NCBI RefSeq assembly: GCF_019091085.1
Contig: NZ_JAGXJY010000005.1
Span: 248,001 to 312,000 of the forward strand
Direction: 5' to 3'
Length of the DNA: 64,000 nucleotides
Source: Mesorhizobium sp. GbtcB19
Lineage (GTDB): Bacteria; Pseudomonadota; Alphaproteobacteria; Rhizobiales; Rhizobiaceae
In this document: positions 11,163 to 20,014 of the stretch, one piece after another
Position numbering within the stretch: the first letter of the stretch is position 1
Layout: every line of letters begins with the position of its first letter
The notes under the pieces: model-generated
The model's database searches: none
The model's input: only the letters and a program-made list of their open reading frames with translations
What the model was told of the DNA's origin: nothing
Program-made: the position numbers and the translations under genes

Positions 11163-11320
11163 GGCGTGTCGATATTCAGGTGAGGCAGGCCTGCAAATGG
11201 CGGTATCCTGCGCTTCCGGTGCTCACGTACTATCCGGTGCTCACGTACTATAAGTACGCTCCGCTCCGGGTCTCGGAAACCACCATTTTCGGCTCTGCCT
11301 GACCTGAATCTCAACACGCC
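11163..11320. repeat. interspersed repeat family A, copy 2
   Basis: In inverted orientation relative to the copy at 1445. It has terminal inverted sequences at 11163-11181 and 11302-11320. The central segment CCGGTGCTCACGTACTAT is tandemly duplicated (11216-11233 and 11234-11251), which explains its larger size of about 158 bp. Confidence 0.85.
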
Positions 11321-11330
11321 AGGATCGACA

Positions 11331-12131
11331 TCACGAGATCGACAGCCGCGCCGCGCGCTCGCGCAGAACGGTGAGGAGTTCGCCTGTACGGTCCTCGGAC
11401 GTGTCGATCGGCACCACCAGGCACATCGTCGCCTCGACCTTGCCGGGCGCCGAGAACACGGGCGCCGCGAGGCATTTGGTGTAGGCATCGACAAGGCCTG
11501 ACGTCACGCAATAGCCGGTGACGCGGGCTTTTCCGATATCGTCGATGAAATCGTCGAGTTCGATCTTGCGGCCGTCCGGCAGCACGAGATCGTCTTGCGT
11601 GACCATCGCTTCGATCCGGCCGCGGTCGAGGCCGGCAAGCAGCAGCCGGCCGGAAGCCGTCCAGGGCAGCGGGATCTGCAGGCCGGTGGCCGAGCTGATG
11701 CGGAACGGCCTGGTGCCGGGGCTCGAATGGACGATCGTATAGCGGCCGCTCTGCAGCATGCAGAGCTCCGACGTCTCGCCGGTCTCGCGCGACAACGTGT
11801 CGACCTCCTGGCGGCCGCGCCTGAGCAGGTCGTTGCCGCGCATATAGGCCATTCCATAGAGGTAGAGCTTCTTGCCGAAATAGACCCGGTTGCCGTCGCC
11901 GGCCATTTCGAGCAGCCCGGCTTCGACCAGCTCGCGCACCAGCGTGTAGGTCGTCGAGCGCGGCGCGTTCAGCCCCTTGGCCAGCTCGCCGACCCCGATG
12001 GCGCGCTGGTTGGCGTGCAGGAACTCCAGAATGTGCAGAACCCGGTTCAGGCCCTTTTCGCGCGAGTTCGCCGGCCGCTCCTCGTCCGCGCCTGCCGGCG
12101 GCTGTTCGGCCAGCGTTTCAGCATCTTGCAT
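11331..12131 (-). CDS. IclR-family transcriptional regulator
   Basis: 266 aa. An N-terminal winged helix at about residues 25-90 (L-N-R-V-L-H-I-L-E-F-L, then G-V-G-E-L-A-K-G-L-N-A-P-R-S-T-T-Y) is followed by an IclR effector domain with the usual G-R-L-L-L-A-G-L segment. Effectors are small organic acids or amino-acid derivatives in known members. It is transcribed divergently from an amino-acid ABC operon, so it most likely controls that operon and the downstream RidA/PLP genes. Palindromes suitable as operators lie at 12160-12191. Confidence 0.92.
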   Translation of the reverse strand: MQDAETLAEQPPAGADEERPANSREKGLNRVLHILEFLHANQRAIGVGELAKGLNAPRSTTYTLVRELVEAGLLEMAGDGNRVYFGKKLYLYGMAYMRGNDLLRRGRQEVDTLSRETGETSELCMLQSGRYTIVHSSPGTRPFRISSATGLQIPLPWTASGRLLLAGLDRGRIEAMVTQDDLVLPDGRKIELDDFIDDIGKARVTGYCVTSGLVDAYTKCLAAPVFSAPGKVEATMCLVVPIDTSEDRTGELLTVLRERAARLSIS

Positions 12132-12159
12132 TGTCGATTCCTAATGCTAGTATCTGTCC

Positions 12160-12191
12160 TGTATATCATACATGCGTCTCTTGTAAGAGAC
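12160..12191. promoter_or_regulatory. tandem palindromes, candidate IclR operators
   Basis: The IclR-transporter gap contains TGTATATCATACA (12160-12172) and GTCTCTTGTAAGAGAC (12176-12191, a perfect 7+2+7 dyad), followed by TCTTGCAAGA (12194-12203). IclR dimers bind dyads of this size. Which of these is the true operator is not known. Confidence 0.5.
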
Positions 12192-12270
12192 AATCTTGCA
12201 AGAGGCAAATGAAAGATGCGGCGCGCATTCGCTCGTCCGCAGGGGAACACAACACGAAAAGGAGGTCGCC

Positions 12271-13143
12271 GTGAACGACACATCCGGCAGACGTGATTTT
12301 CTGAAACTGGGAATGGCGGGGCTGGCCACCGCTGGCGCGCTGACCGCCATCAGCGCCGAGAAGGCGGCGGCGCAGGCCGCGTCCGACAGCGTGCTGCGCA
12401 CCGCGCTCGATCGCGGCAAGCTGATTGTCGGCACCGGCAGCACCAATGCGCCGTGGCATTTCGAGAACGATGCCGGCGAGCTGGTCGGCATGGACATCAC
12501 CATGGGCCGCATCCTCGCCAAGGGCCTTTTCGACGACCCGACCAAGGTCGAGTTCGTCCCCCAGGACCCGGCGCAGCGCATCCCGAATGTGACGACCAAC
12601 AAGGTCGACATCACCATCCAGTTCATGACCATGACCGCGCAGCGCTCGCAGCTGATCCACTTCTCACGACCTTACTACGTCGAAGGCGTCGCGCTGCTCA
12701 CCCTGCCCGGTTCCGAGAACAAGACTTTCGACAAGTTGTTGGCGAACGGCGCCAATACGCGCATCTCGATCCTGCAGAATGTCGACGCCGAGAGCTCGGT
12801 CCACTATGCCTTGCCGCAAGCGCAGGTGTTGCAGATCGACACCCAGGCCAACGTCTTGCAGGCGTTGGAATCCAAGCGTGCCGACGCCGCCGCGGTCGAC
12901 CTTTCCACCGTGCGCTGGCTCGCCTCGCGCAATCCGGACAAGTATTTCGACGCCGGCAAGAGCTGGTACTCGATGCTTTACGGTGCGGCCGTCAGGCAGG
13001 GCGATCTCGACTGGCTGACCTTCGTCAACCAGACCTTCACCATCGCCATGTTCGGCCATGAGACGGCGCTCTACGATGCCGCCTTCAAGGAATATTTCGG
13101 CCAGGAGCCGCCGCCGCGCCATCCGGGCTTCCCGGTCATCTGA
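12271..13143 (+). CDS. amino-acid ABC transporter substrate-binding protein (Tat-type leader)
   Basis: 290 aa. The GTG at 12271 is chosen because AAAGGAGGT sits 5 nt upstream; an upstream ATG at 12196 has no such site. The leader has a twin-arginine motif G-R-R-D-F-L-K-L-G followed by a hydrophobic stretch and A-A-A-Q-A cleavage, so export is probably by Tat, less common for this family. The mature part is a type II periplasmic amino-acid-binding fold (L-I-V-G-T-G-S-T-N-A-P-W-H, G-M-D-I-T-M-G-R). It is the first gene of an ABC cassette, separated from the permeases by a terminator-like hairpin and a repeat-B fragment. Confidence 0.92.
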   Translation: MNDTSGRRDFLKLGMAGLATAGALTAISAEKAAAQAASDSVLRTALDRGKLIVGTGSTNAPWHFENDAGELVGMDITMGRILAKGLFDDPTKVEFVPQDPAQRIPNVTTNKVDITIQFMTMTAQRSQLIHFSRPYYVEGVALLTLPGSENKTFDKLLANGANTRISILQNVDAESSVHYALPQAQVLQIDTQANVLQALESKRADAAAVDLSTVRWLASRNPDKYFDAGKSWYSMLYGAAVRQGDLDWLTFVNQTFTIAMFGHETALYDAAFKEYFGQEPPPRHPGFPVI

Positions 13144-13163
13144 ACGAGACATACGACCGAGCC

Positions 13164-13196
13164 GGCGGAAGGGCGCACGCTCTTCCGCCTGTTTTT
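13164..13196 (+). terminator. intrinsic terminator or attenuator after the binding-protein gene
   Basis: Stem GGCGGAAG / CTTCCGCC (13164-13171, 13182-13189) followed by TGTTTTT. Lying between the binding-protein gene and the permease genes, it would give partial termination and higher expression of the binding protein. Confidence 0.7.
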
Positions 13197-13226
13197 CCTC
13201 GACACCGGCCATGCGGATGACGAATC

Positions 13227-13300
13227 CTAGAGCAATTTCAGGAAAAGTGTGAAGCGGTTTTCCGTCTGAAATTGCGTCAAACAAGAGATCGTTCACCGCG
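13227..13300 (+). repeat. interspersed repeat family B, copy 2 (shortened)
   Basis: Only the first hairpin (GCAATTTC...GAAATTGC) is kept, with compensating changes in both arms relative to other copies. The second hairpin is degenerate. It is inserted in the 175-bp gap between the binding protein and first permease genes. Confidence 0.75.
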
Positions 13301-13318
13301 GGTCATTGAGACGGACGC

Positions 13319-13984
13319 ATGGGCTATACGCTCAATTTCAACCTGATCTGGCGGCATTTCGACAAGCTTTGGGGCGGCCTGCTGCTCAGCCTCGAGCTTG
13401 CCGTGATCTCGATCGCCATCGGCATCGTCATCGGCCTGGTGCTGGCGGTCTGGTATGTCTCGGCCGGACGCGTGGTGCGCGGCATCATCGCGGCCTATGT
13501 CGAATTCATCCGCAACGTGCCGCTGATCCTGCTGGTTTATCTGGTCTTCTACGGCCTGCCGACGGTCGTCGATCTCGTCTACAGCGCGCAGACCTCTTTC
13601 GTCGCGACGCTTGCGCTCTATAGCGGCGCCTATCTGGTCGAAGTGTTCCGCTCCGGCCTGGAGGCCGTGCCGCGCGGCCAGCTCGACGCCGGCAAGGCGA
13701 TCGGGCTGACGCCCTGGCAGCGGCTCATCCATGTGCGGCTGCCGACGATGATGCGCATCACCTTGCCGGCGCTCTCCAACACCTTCATCTCGCTGTTCAA
13801 GGATACGTCCGTCGCCTCCGTCATCTCGGTGCCGGAGCTGACCTATGGCGCGCAGTGGATCAACTTCAACACCTTCCGCATCGTCGAGGTCTATCTCGTG
13901 GTGACGGCGATGTATCTGATGACCGGCTATGCCCTGCTCTTCGCGCTGCGCCTTGTCGAGCGCTGGTACAGGACGGCGCGCTGA
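13319..13984 (+). CDS. amino-acid ABC transporter permease (HisM/GlnP type)
   Basis: 221 aa, with an N-terminal hydrophobic run followed by several helices. The family loop is clear: E-F-I-R-N-V-P-L-I-L-L-V-Y and the EAA-like segment E-A-V-P-R-G-Q-L-D-A-G-K-A-I-G-L-T, which contacts the ATPase. It is one of two permease subunits, with the next gene starting 1 bp after its stop. It forms the inner-membrane channel for the substrate delivered by the protein encoded at 12271-13143. Confidence 0.92.
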   Translation: MGYTLNFNLIWRHFDKLWGGLLLSLELAVISIAIGIVIGLVLAVWYVSAGRVVRGIIAAYVEFIRNVPLILLVYLVFYGLPTVVDLVYSAQTSFVATLALYSGAYLVEVFRSGLEAVPRGQLDAGKAIGLTPWQRLIHVRLPTMMRITLPALSNTFISLFKDTSVASVISVPELTYGAQWINFNTFRIVEVYLVVTAMYLMTGYALLFALRLVERWYRTAR

Positions 13985-13985
13985 G

Positions 13986-14636
13986 ATGCTTGGTCAGATC
14001 GCCTACGCCCTGCCGTTCCTCGCTCAAGGCTTCGCGCTCACGCTCTGGGTGTCGTTGCTCGTCGTCGTGCTGTCGCTCATCGCCGGCGTCATCCTCGGCG
14101 TCGGCCTGGTCTATGGACCCGCGCCCGTTCGCTGGGCGGTGCGCATCTTCTCGGACACCATTCGCGGCATCCCGATCCTGGTGCTGATCTTCTTCGTCTA
14201 TTACGGCCTGCCGGCGGTCGGCATTCACTTGCAGTCCTTCTGGGCCGCCGTGCTGGCGCTCACTCTGTTCAAGACGGCGCAAGTCGTCGAATATCTGCGC
14301 GGCGCCGTCGCCTCCATTCCGAAGGGCCAGTCGGAAGCGGCGATGGCGATCGGCCTCACCTTCCGCCAGCGCCTCGCCTACGTCATTTTCCCGCAGGCAT
14401 TCCGCCGCTTCCTGCCGCCCTGGATCAACGGCGTCACTGACGCCGTGAAGGGCAGCGCGCTGGTCTCGCTGCTCGGCATCACCGACCTGATGCAGGCCAT
14501 CAACCAGGTGATCGGCCGCACCTATGAGGCGATGCCGCTCTATATTTTCGGTGCCTTGATCTACTTCGCCGTCAACTATGCGCTTTCATACGCCAGCCGG
14601 CGGCTGGAACGGCGCTTCGCTTTCATCCGGGACTAA
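13986..14636 (+). CDS. amino-acid ABC transporter permease, second subunit
   Basis: 216 aa from the ATG at 13986, immediately after the previous stop; an upstream in-frame start would overlap the first permease. It contains D-T-I-R-G-I-P-I-L-V-L-I-F and the coupling segment A-S-I-P-K-G-Q-S-E-A-A-M-A-I-G-L-T. It is homologous to its neighbour and completes a heterodimeric permease. Confidence 0.92.
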   Translation: MLGQIAYALPFLAQGFALTLWVSLLVVVLSLIAGVILGVGLVYGPAPVRWAVRIFSDTIRGIPILVLIFFVYYGLPAVGIHLQSFWAAVLALTLFKTAQVVEYLRGAVASIPKGQSEAAMAIGLTFRQRLAYVIFPQAFRRFLPPWINGVTDAVKGSALVSLLGITDLMQAINQVIGRTYEAMPLYIFGALIYFAVNYALSYASRRLERRFAFIRD

Positions 14637-14640
14637 CGCG

Positions 14641-15450
14641 ATGGCCACCAGCTCGAACACCAGCACCGCACTCCTCGACATTGCCGAGGTCTCGAAATCC
14701 TTCGGCGCGGTCAACGTGCTGCGCTCGGTCAGCCTGACCGTTGCCAAGGGCGAGGTGGTGACCGTGATCGGCCCGTCCGGCAGCGGCAAGACGACGCTGC
14801 TGCGCTGCGTGAATTTTCTCGAAAGCTACGACTCGGGCTCGATCCGCATCGACGGCAAGGAGGTCGGTTTTCGCCCCGGTCCTGCTCGCAACTCCGGCGC
14901 CCGCCAGCGGCGCAGCGAACGCGACCTGGCCGCCATGCGCGCCGAGACCGGCATGGTGTTCCAGGGCTTCAACCTCTTCCCGCATCTGACCGCGGCCGGC
15001 AACATCATGCTCGGCCTCACCAAGGTGCGCGGCAAGAGCAAGACGGAAGCGCGCTCGATCGCCGAGCATTGGCTCGGCCGCGTTGGCCTCGGCCACAAGG
15101 CCGACAGCCTGCCCGCCGAATTGTCCGGCGGCCAGCAGCAGCGCGTCGGCATCGCCCGTGCTGTCGCCATGGAACCGAAGATCCTGCTGCTCGACGAGAT
15201 CACCTCGGCGCTCGACCCCGAGCTCGTCGGCGAGGTTCTGGCGGTGGTGCGCAGCCTCGCCGAGGACGGCATGACCATGGTGATGGTGACGCACGAGATG
15301 GCCTTCGCCCGCGACGCCTCCAGCCGCATCGTCTTCATGGCCGACGGCGGCGTCTCGGCCGTCGGCCCGCCGAAAGAGGTCCTTGCCGAGGAGACCACCA
15401 ATGAGCGGCTGCGCACCTTCCTGGCGCGCTTCCGCGCCTCGCATTTCTGA
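14641..15450 (+). CDS. amino-acid ABC transporter ATP-binding protein
   Basis: 269 aa from the ATG at 14641. Walker A G-P-S-G-S-G-K-T-T, Q-loop Q-G-F-N-L-F-P-H, signature L-S-G-G-Q-Q-Q-R-V-G, Walker B I-L-L-L-D-E-I-T and H-loop V-T-H-E-M are intact. Walker B is followed by I-T-S-A-L-D rather than the usual P-T-S-A-L-D. A 20-residue Arg-rich insertion at about residues 78-97, before the Q-loop, is longer than in HisP/GlnQ. It powers the two permeases encoded just upstream. Confidence 0.94.
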   Translation: MATSSNTSTALLDIAEVSKSFGAVNVLRSVSLTVAKGEVVTVIGPSGSGKTTLLRCVNFLESYDSGSIRIDGKEVGFRPGPARNSGARQRRSERDLAAMRAETGMVFQGFNLFPHLTAAGNIMLGLTKVRGKSKTEARSIAEHWLGRVGLGHKADSLPAELSGGQQQRVGIARAVAMEPKILLLDEITSALDPELVGEVLAVVRSLAEDGMTMVMVTHEMAFARDASSRIVFMADGGVSAVGPPKEVLAEETTNERLRTFLARFRASHF

Positions 15451-15519
15451 CATCGGATGGTTTTTCGCCGTCCATTATCGACATCGGATGGCTGAAGCCA
15501 TCCAGGGGAGCATTCTTCC

Positions 15520-15981
15520 ATGACGCCTTATGCCCGGCTCGCCGAACTCGGCCTGACGCTGCCCGAGCCGCCGACGCCAATCGCCAACTTCGTCACCCAT
15601 GCCGAGAGCGGCCGGCTGATCTTTCTCTCCGGCCAGGGACCGCTGCGCGCCGACGGCACGCTGTGCACCGGCAAGGTCGGCGACGACGTGACCGTAGAGC
15701 AGGCCTATCAGCATGCCCGCCTCACCGGTCTCAACCTGCTAGCCGTCATGCATGCGGCGGCGGGCGACCTCGGCCGCATCGTGCGCGTGGTGAAGCTGCT
15801 CGGCTTCGTCAACGCGACGCCGACCTTCAGCGACCATCCCAAGGTGGTCAATGGCTGCTCGGACCTCTTCGCCGATGTCTTCGACAAGATCGGCGGCCAC
15901 GCCCGCTCGGCGATCGGCGTCGGATCGCTACCTGGCAACATCACCGTCGAAATTGAAGCGGTCGTCGAGATCGCCGCCTGA
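15520..15981 (+). CDS. RidA family protein (YjgF/UK114)
   Basis: 153 aa with the RidA fold: L-S-G-Q-G-P-L near residue 35, and the C-terminal [12 protein letters not shown], whose Arg corresponds to the imine-binding arginine. RidA enzymes hydrolyse reactive enamine/imine intermediates released by PLP-dependent lyases. Finding one directly before a PLP enzyme supports an elimination or deaminating reaction in that partner. It lies 70 bp after the ABC ATPase gene and has a GGGGAG Shine-Dalgarno. Confidence 0.9.
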   Translation: MTPYARLAELGLTLPEPPTPIANFVTHAESGRLIFLSGQGPLRADGTLCTGKVGDDVTVEQAYQHARLTGLNLLAVMHAAAGDLGRIVRVVKLLGFVNATPTFSDHPKVVNGCSDLFADVFDKIGGHARSAIGVGSLPGNITVEIEAVVEIAA

Positions 15982-16001
15982 CTTTCAGGGAGTACACTCG
16001 C

Positions 16002-17207
16002 ATGAAAACCTATTCCGACGCCGGCTCCAACACCACGATCCGCGAGCGCCTGGGCCTGAGACCCATCATCAACGTCTCCGGCACGATGACGGCGCTGGGC
16101 GCCTCGATCATCGTTCCGGAAGCGATCAGCGCCATGGCCGAGATCGCCTCGCAATGGGTGGAGATGGACGACCTGCAGCGCGCTGCGAGCGCAGTCGTCG
16201 CGCGCCTTACCGGCGGCGAGGCCGGCTTCATCACCGCCTGCTGCGCCTCAGGCATCACCATGGCGATCGCCGGCGCGATGACCGGCACCAATCTCCTGGC
16301 GATAGAACGGCTGCCGGACGACACGGAGGGGCTGAAGTCGGAAGTCGTCATCCAGCTCGGCCATATCGTCAATTACGGCGCGCCCATCGATCAGTCGATC
16401 CGCGTCGCCGGCGCCAAGGTCATTCCGGCGGGCACGGTCAGCGTCACCCAGGACTACCATGTGCGCGAGGCGATCAACGAACGCACCGCTGCAGCCCTCT
16501 ACGTCGTCGCCCACCACACCGTGCAATACGGCATGCTTTCGCTGGAGGAGTTCTGCGAGATCTGCCACGCCAAAAATATTCCGGTGATCGTCGACGCCGC
16601 CTCGGAATACGATCTGCGCAGCTTCCTGGCGCGCGGCGCCGACATCGTCGTCTATAGCGGCCATAAATTCCTGAGCGGCCCGACCAGCGGCATCGTCACT
16701 GGCCGCAAGGACCTGGTCCGCGCCGCCTATCTGCAGAACCGTGGTGTCGCGCGCGCCATGAAGGTCGGCAAGGAAAGCATCGCCGGCACCATGGCGGCGC
16801 TCGACGCCTGGGAAAAGCGCGACCACGCCGGCATCCGCCGGCGCGAAGAGGCTGCGCTCAATTTGTGGAAGAATGCCCTGCAGGGCATTCCCGGCATCGG
16901 CGCCGAGATCATCCCCGACCCGACCAACAATCCGCTCGACCGCCTGCAGGTCTTCGTGCGGCCGGAAAGCCGCTTCACCGCCGCCGGGCTCGCCTCCGCG
17001 CTCGCCGCTGGCTCGCCGCCCATCATCGTGCGCAACCACGAGGTCGAGCGCGGGCACTTCTTCCTCGACCCATGCAATTTGCATCCCGGTGAAGCGGAGG
17101 TCGTTGCCGAACAGCTGCGCGCTGTGCTGACGGCCAAGGACCGCCCCGCCGATGCGATGAAGGTCGCCCGCAAGGATTCGTCGGGCTCGTTGCGCTGGCC
17201 GGACTGA
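16002..17207 (+). CDS. SelA-like PLP-dependent enzyme (aminotransferase class V fold)
   Basis: 401 aa. Fold-type I PLP enzyme with the SelA-like arrangement: [10 protein letters not shown] near the N-terminus, [13 protein letters not shown] (cofactor phosphate loop), D-A-A-S-E-Y-D (PLP-nitrogen Asp) and S-G-H-K-F-L-S-G-P with the likely Schiff-base Lys222. It is not a true selenocysteine synthase, since no sel genes are present. Relatives include ammonia-lyase and amino-sugar-acid dehydratase types. With RidA and an amino-acid transporter alongside, deamination or beta-elimination of an imported amino compound is the best inference; the substrate is unknown. Confidence 0.85.
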   Translation: MKTYSDAGSNTTIRERLGLRPIINVSGTMTALGASIIVPEAISAMAEIASQWVEMDDLQRAASAVVARLTGGEAGFITACCASGITMAIAGAMTGTNLLAIERLPDDTEGLKSEVVIQLGHIVNYGAPIDQSIRVAGAKVIPAGTVSVTQDYHVREAINERTAAALYVVAHHTVQYGMLSLEEFCEICHAKNIPVIVDAASEYDLRSFLARGADIVVYSGHKFLSGPTSGIVTGRKDLVRAAYLQNRGVARAMKVGKESIAGTMAALDAWEKRDHAGIRRREEAALNLWKNALQGIPGIGAEIIPDPTNNPLDRLQVFVRPESRFTAAGLASALAAGSPPIIVRNHEVERGHFFLDPCNLHPGEAEVVAEQLRAVLTAKDRPADAMKVARKDSSGSLRWPD

Positions 17208-17309
17208 ACTCTTGCCGGCAACCACCGCAGAGTAAGTGCCTCAGTCCGAAATTCAGCCACTAGCCGAAACCGTCTTGCCGCGTTTGCTCCCATAAGCGCG
17301 AGGGCCTAT

Positions 17310-17519
17310 ATGCTTGGCGCTATGGACGACCAGCAAGCATATGACGCCATGGTAGAGTTCCTCGATGCCTATTGGCGTCGAGGTGGGATGCATTCCGACG
17401 ACATAGCTATTTTGCTCGGTGGCCTTTCGAGGTCCATCTGGACCAATGGACGTCCGGGTGACGCTGCAATGTGGGAAGACTGGATGATTGCTGTAAACAA
17501 GGTAAAGGGCGCGAGTTAG
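17310..17519 (+). CDS. small hypothetical protein
   Basis: 69 aa from ATG 17310 (a GAGGG site lies 5 nt upstream) or 57 codons later-frame start at 17322. Composition is protein-like: acidic N-terminal helix D-D-Q-Q-A-Y-D-A-M-V-E-F-L-D-A-Y-W, then I-L-L-G-G-L-S-R and a Trp-rich end W-E-D-W-M-I-A-V. GC content is lower than its neighbours. No known family is recognised and no function is proposed. Confidence 0.55.
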   Translation: MLGAMDDQQAYDAMVEFLDAYWRRGGMHSDDIAILLGGLSRSIWTNGRPGDAAMWEDWMIAVNKVKGAS

Positions 17520-17624
17520 CGCTTGTCCCAAAATTCAGCCTGAGACATTTACCCCGCCTCCACAATCCTTGCAGCTAGGAGCGAATTCCGCTAAGGCGCG
17601 CCTTTGCCGCCGGGGAGCGATACC

Positions 17625-18122
17625 TTGACCGATCAGCGTGCCGACGTCGCCATCATCATGGGCAGCCAGTCCGACTGGGCGACGATGCGCCAGGCGGCGG
17701 AGACGCTGGAGGCGCTCGGCATCCCGCACAAAAGGCTGATCGTCTCCGCCCACCGCACGCCCGACCGCCTCTATGACTTCGCCAAGGGCGCCAAGGCGGC
17801 CGGCTTCAAGGTCATCATCGCCGGCGCCGGCGGCGCGGCGCACCTGCCCGGCATGACGGCGGCGATGACGCCGCTGCCGGTGTTCGGCGTTCCCGTCGAA
17901 TCCAAGGCGCTGTCCGGCCAGGACTCGCTGCTCTCCATCGTGCAGATGCCGGCCGGTATCCCGGTCGGCACGCTGGCGATCGGCAAGGCGGGCGCCGCCA
18001 ATGCCGCGCTTCTGGCTGCCGCCGTGTTGGCCCTCAACGACGACAAATTAGCAACCCGGCTCGATGCCTGGCGCGCGGCCCAGACCGCCAAGGTCGCCAC
18101 CGAGCCGACGGACACGCCGTGA
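17625..18122 (+). CDS. purE: N5-carboxyaminoimidazole ribonucleotide mutase
   Basis: 165 aa from TTG 17625, which has GGGGAG 8 nt upstream; another TTG at 17604 would add seven residues. The N-terminal motif I-I-M-G-S-Q-S-D-W binds the substrate phosphate; S-A-H-R-T-P and [11 protein letters not shown] follow, with the catalytic His in S-A-H-R. It converts N5-CAIR to CAIR in purine synthesis. Its stop overlaps the purK start by 4 bp, a translationally coupled pair. Confidence 0.96.
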   Translation: MTDQRADVAIIMGSQSDWATMRQAAETLEALGIPHKRLIVSAHRTPDRLYDFAKGAKAAGFKVIIAGAGGAAHLPGMTAAMTPLPVFGVPVESKALSGQDSLLSIVQMPAGIPVGTLAIGKAGAANAALLAAAVLALNDDKLATRLDAWRAAQTAKVATEPTDTP

Positions 18123-19195
18123 GCCTCGCCCCCGGATCGACCATAGGCATCATCGGCGGCGGCCAGCTCGGCCGCATGCTGGCAATGGCCGCCGCCCGCC
18201 TCGGCTATCGCATCGTCGTCCTGGAGCCGCAGGCCGACTGCCCGGCCGCCCAGGTCGCCAACCGGCAGATCGTGGCCGCCTATGACGATCCGGCAGCGCT
18301 CGCCGAGCTCGCCGCCGCCAGCGCCGTCGTCACCTACGAATTCGAGAACGTCCCGGTCGCAGCCGCCGAAACGCTGGCGGCAAAAGTTCCAGTCTATCCG
18401 CCGGCCCGCGCGCTCGAAGTGGCGCAGGACCGCGTCACCGAGAAAAGCTTTTTGAACGGCATCGGCATTGCCACGGCCGAATTCTGCCCGGTCGACAATG
18501 ACGACCAGTTGACCGAGGCGTTGAGAAAGTTCGACGGCAGCGGCGTGTTGAAGACGCGGCGCATGGGCTATGACGGCAAGGGCCAGCGCGTCTTCCGCAA
18601 CATGGAAACGGGCGGCTTTGCCGGCGTCTGCGAGGCAATGGGCAATGTGCCGCTGATCCTGGAATCGCTCGTCGCCTTCGAACGCGAGATTTCGGTGATT
18701 GCCGCACGCGGTCTCGACGGAACGATCGCCGCTTTCGATCCGGCCGAGAATATCCACCGCGAAGGCATATTGCGCAGCTCGACCTTGCCGGCGGCCATCC
18801 GCCCGCAAACGGCCGCCGCGGCCAAGGATGCGGCCTCGAAGATCCTTGCCGCGCTCGACTATGTCGGCATCATCGGCGTCGAATTCTTCGTCCTCGCCGA
18901 TGGCTCGCTTCTCGCCAACGAGCTGGCGCCGCGCGTGCACAATTCCGGCCACTGGACCGAGGCTGCCTGCATCATCTCGCAGTTCGAGCAGCATATCCGC
19001 GCCGTCGCCGGCCTGCCGCTGGGCTCGCCCGCCCGGCATTTCGACTGCGTGATGGAAAACCTGATCGGCGACGACATGCTGAAGGTCCCGGCGCTGCTGG
19101 CCGAGCCCGACCTGATGCTGCATCTCTACGGCAAGGTCGAGTCGCGCCCTGGCCGCAAGATGGGCCATTTCACGCGCCTCGTCCGGCCGAAATAA
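18119..19195 (+). CDS. purK: N5-carboxyaminoimidazole ribonucleotide synthase
   Basis: 358 aa from GTG 18119. ATP-grasp enzyme: N-terminal [12 protein letters not shown], central [12 protein letters not shown], and metal/ATP ligands in G-V-E-F-F and [12 protein letters not shown]. It makes N5-CAIR from AIR, ATP and bicarbonate, feeding PurE. It is the last gene of the pair and converges on a DUF1311 gene 4 bp away. Confidence 0.97.
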   Translation: MSLAPGSTIGIIGGGQLGRMLAMAAARLGYRIVVLEPQADCPAAQVANRQIVAAYDDPAALAELAAASAVVTYEFENVPVAAAETLAAKVPVYPPARALEVAQDRVTEKSFLNGIGIATAEFCPVDNDDQLTEALRKFDGSGVLKTRRMGYDGKGQRVFRNMETGGFAGVCEAMGNVPLILESLVAFEREISVIAARGLDGTIAAFDPAENIHREGILRSSTLPAAIRPQTAAAAKDAASKILAALDYVGIIGVEFFVLADGSLLANELAPRVHNSGHWTEAACIISQFEQHIRAVAGLPLGSPARHFDCVMENLIGDDMLKVPALLAEPDLMLHLYGKVESRPGRKMGHFTRLVRPK

Positions 19196-19199
19196 CGCC

Positions 19200-19622
19200 C
19201 TACTGAAGATCCTGGTCGTCGCTCGCGTCCGATCCGGCGCAGCTCGGATCGCTCAGCTTGCAGTTGGCGTCGGAACTGAGCTGTTTCGTGCGCTCGGTGG
19301 TGAGCTTGGTCAGGCACTGCGACACCTCCATCGGGTGGATGGAGCCGCCTTCGCTGTCGGCGGTCGAATAGGCGCATTCGGCGTCGCGGAAGGCGATCCA
19401 GGCGCGCTGTGCCGTCTGCAACAGCTTGTTCGAGGCCTGATCGTTGCGGCTGACGACATTCTTATAGGCGGCATTGAGCTTGGCATCGGCCGCCTGATAG
19501 TCGGCATCGGCGCAGATATTCATCATCGACTGGCTGTCGTCGTTGCGGTCGCAATCCTCGGCAAAGGCAGCCGGAGCGGTCGCCAGAAGGACCAGACAGG
19601 CGGACAGAAAGAGACGTCGCAT
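19200..19622 (-). CDS. DUF1311 / LprI-like secreted protein (second copy)
   Basis: 140 aa from the ATG at 19622, which has GGAGA 8 nt upstream and begins a signal peptide (M-R-R-L-F-L-S-A-C-L-V-L-L-A, cut after A-F-A). The mature region has D-C-D-R-N, L-N-A-A-Y-K-N-V and Q-R-A-W-I-A-F-R-D-A-E-C, the core DUF1311 motif, plus extra C-terminal cysteines (C-L-T, C-K-L, C-A-G). It is a paralogue of the protein at 4941-5333 but fits the family better. Probably periplasmic; function unproven. Confidence 0.85.
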   Translation of the reverse strand: MRRLFLSACLVLLATAPAAFAEDCDRNDDSQSMMNICADADYQAADAKLNAAYKNVVSRNDQASNKLLQTAQRAWIAFRDAECAYSTADSEGGSIHPMEVSQCLTKLTTERTKQLSSDANCKLSDPSCAGSDASDDQDLQ

Positions 19623-19766
19623 GGGAATCTCCAGTCGCTTGGGCGTGGACACCATCCCAGCCGCCCCACCATTCCAGTCGACCTCGAGTCGCGCAATGCC
19701 ATGCTGCCGGGATGGCGAATATTTGATGGATCGCGCCAATTGCCCTATTCCGGCATCGTCACGTGG

Positions 19767-19796
19767 TTGACACGCACGACACTCCTCGTTTATGAG
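19767..19796 (+). promoter_or_regulatory. candidate sigma-70-type promoter of rpmJ
   Basis: TTGACA (19767-19772), an 18-nt spacer and TATGAG (19791-19796). Transcription would begin around 19803, about 80 nt before rpmJ. This is a motif match only. Confidence 0.45.
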
Positions 19797-19809
19797 CCAC
19801 CGCAAGTTC

Positions 19810-19843
19810 AAAGGCGCGCTTTTTTCCGGGCGCGCCTTTTAAA
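19810..19843 (+). terminator. terminator-like hairpin in the rpmJ leader
   Basis: A perfect 10-bp stem AAAGGCGCGC / GCGCGCCTTT (19810-19819, 19830-19839) with a T-rich loop and a TTTT tail. It lies just after the candidate promoter and about 40 nt before the rpmJ ATG, so it could be an attenuator, or a terminator of transcription arriving from upstream. Confidence 0.6.
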
Positions 19844-19882
19844 ATTCGGCCCGGGACGGGCCCTGACCGAACAGGCAAGACC

Positions 19883-20008
19883 ATGAAGATCAAGAATTCG
19901 CTCAAGGCGCTCAAGGCGCGTCACCGCGACAACCGGCTGGTTCGCCGCAAGGGACGCATCTACATCATCAACAAGACCGCTCCGCGTTACAAGGCGCGCC
20001 AGGGCTGA
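19883..20008 (+). CDS. rpmJ: 50S ribosomal protein L36
   Basis: 41 aa: [21 protein letters not shown], then K-G-R-I-Y-I-I-N-K and a basic end. This is the cysteine-free, alphaproteobacterial form of L36, which lacks the zinc ribbon. It is too short for most gene finders. It stands alone, outside the large ribosomal operons, with hairpins on both sides. Confidence 0.95.
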   Translation: MKIKNSLKALKARHRDNRLVRRKGRIYIINKTAPRYKARQG

Positions 20009-20014
20009 GACTTG

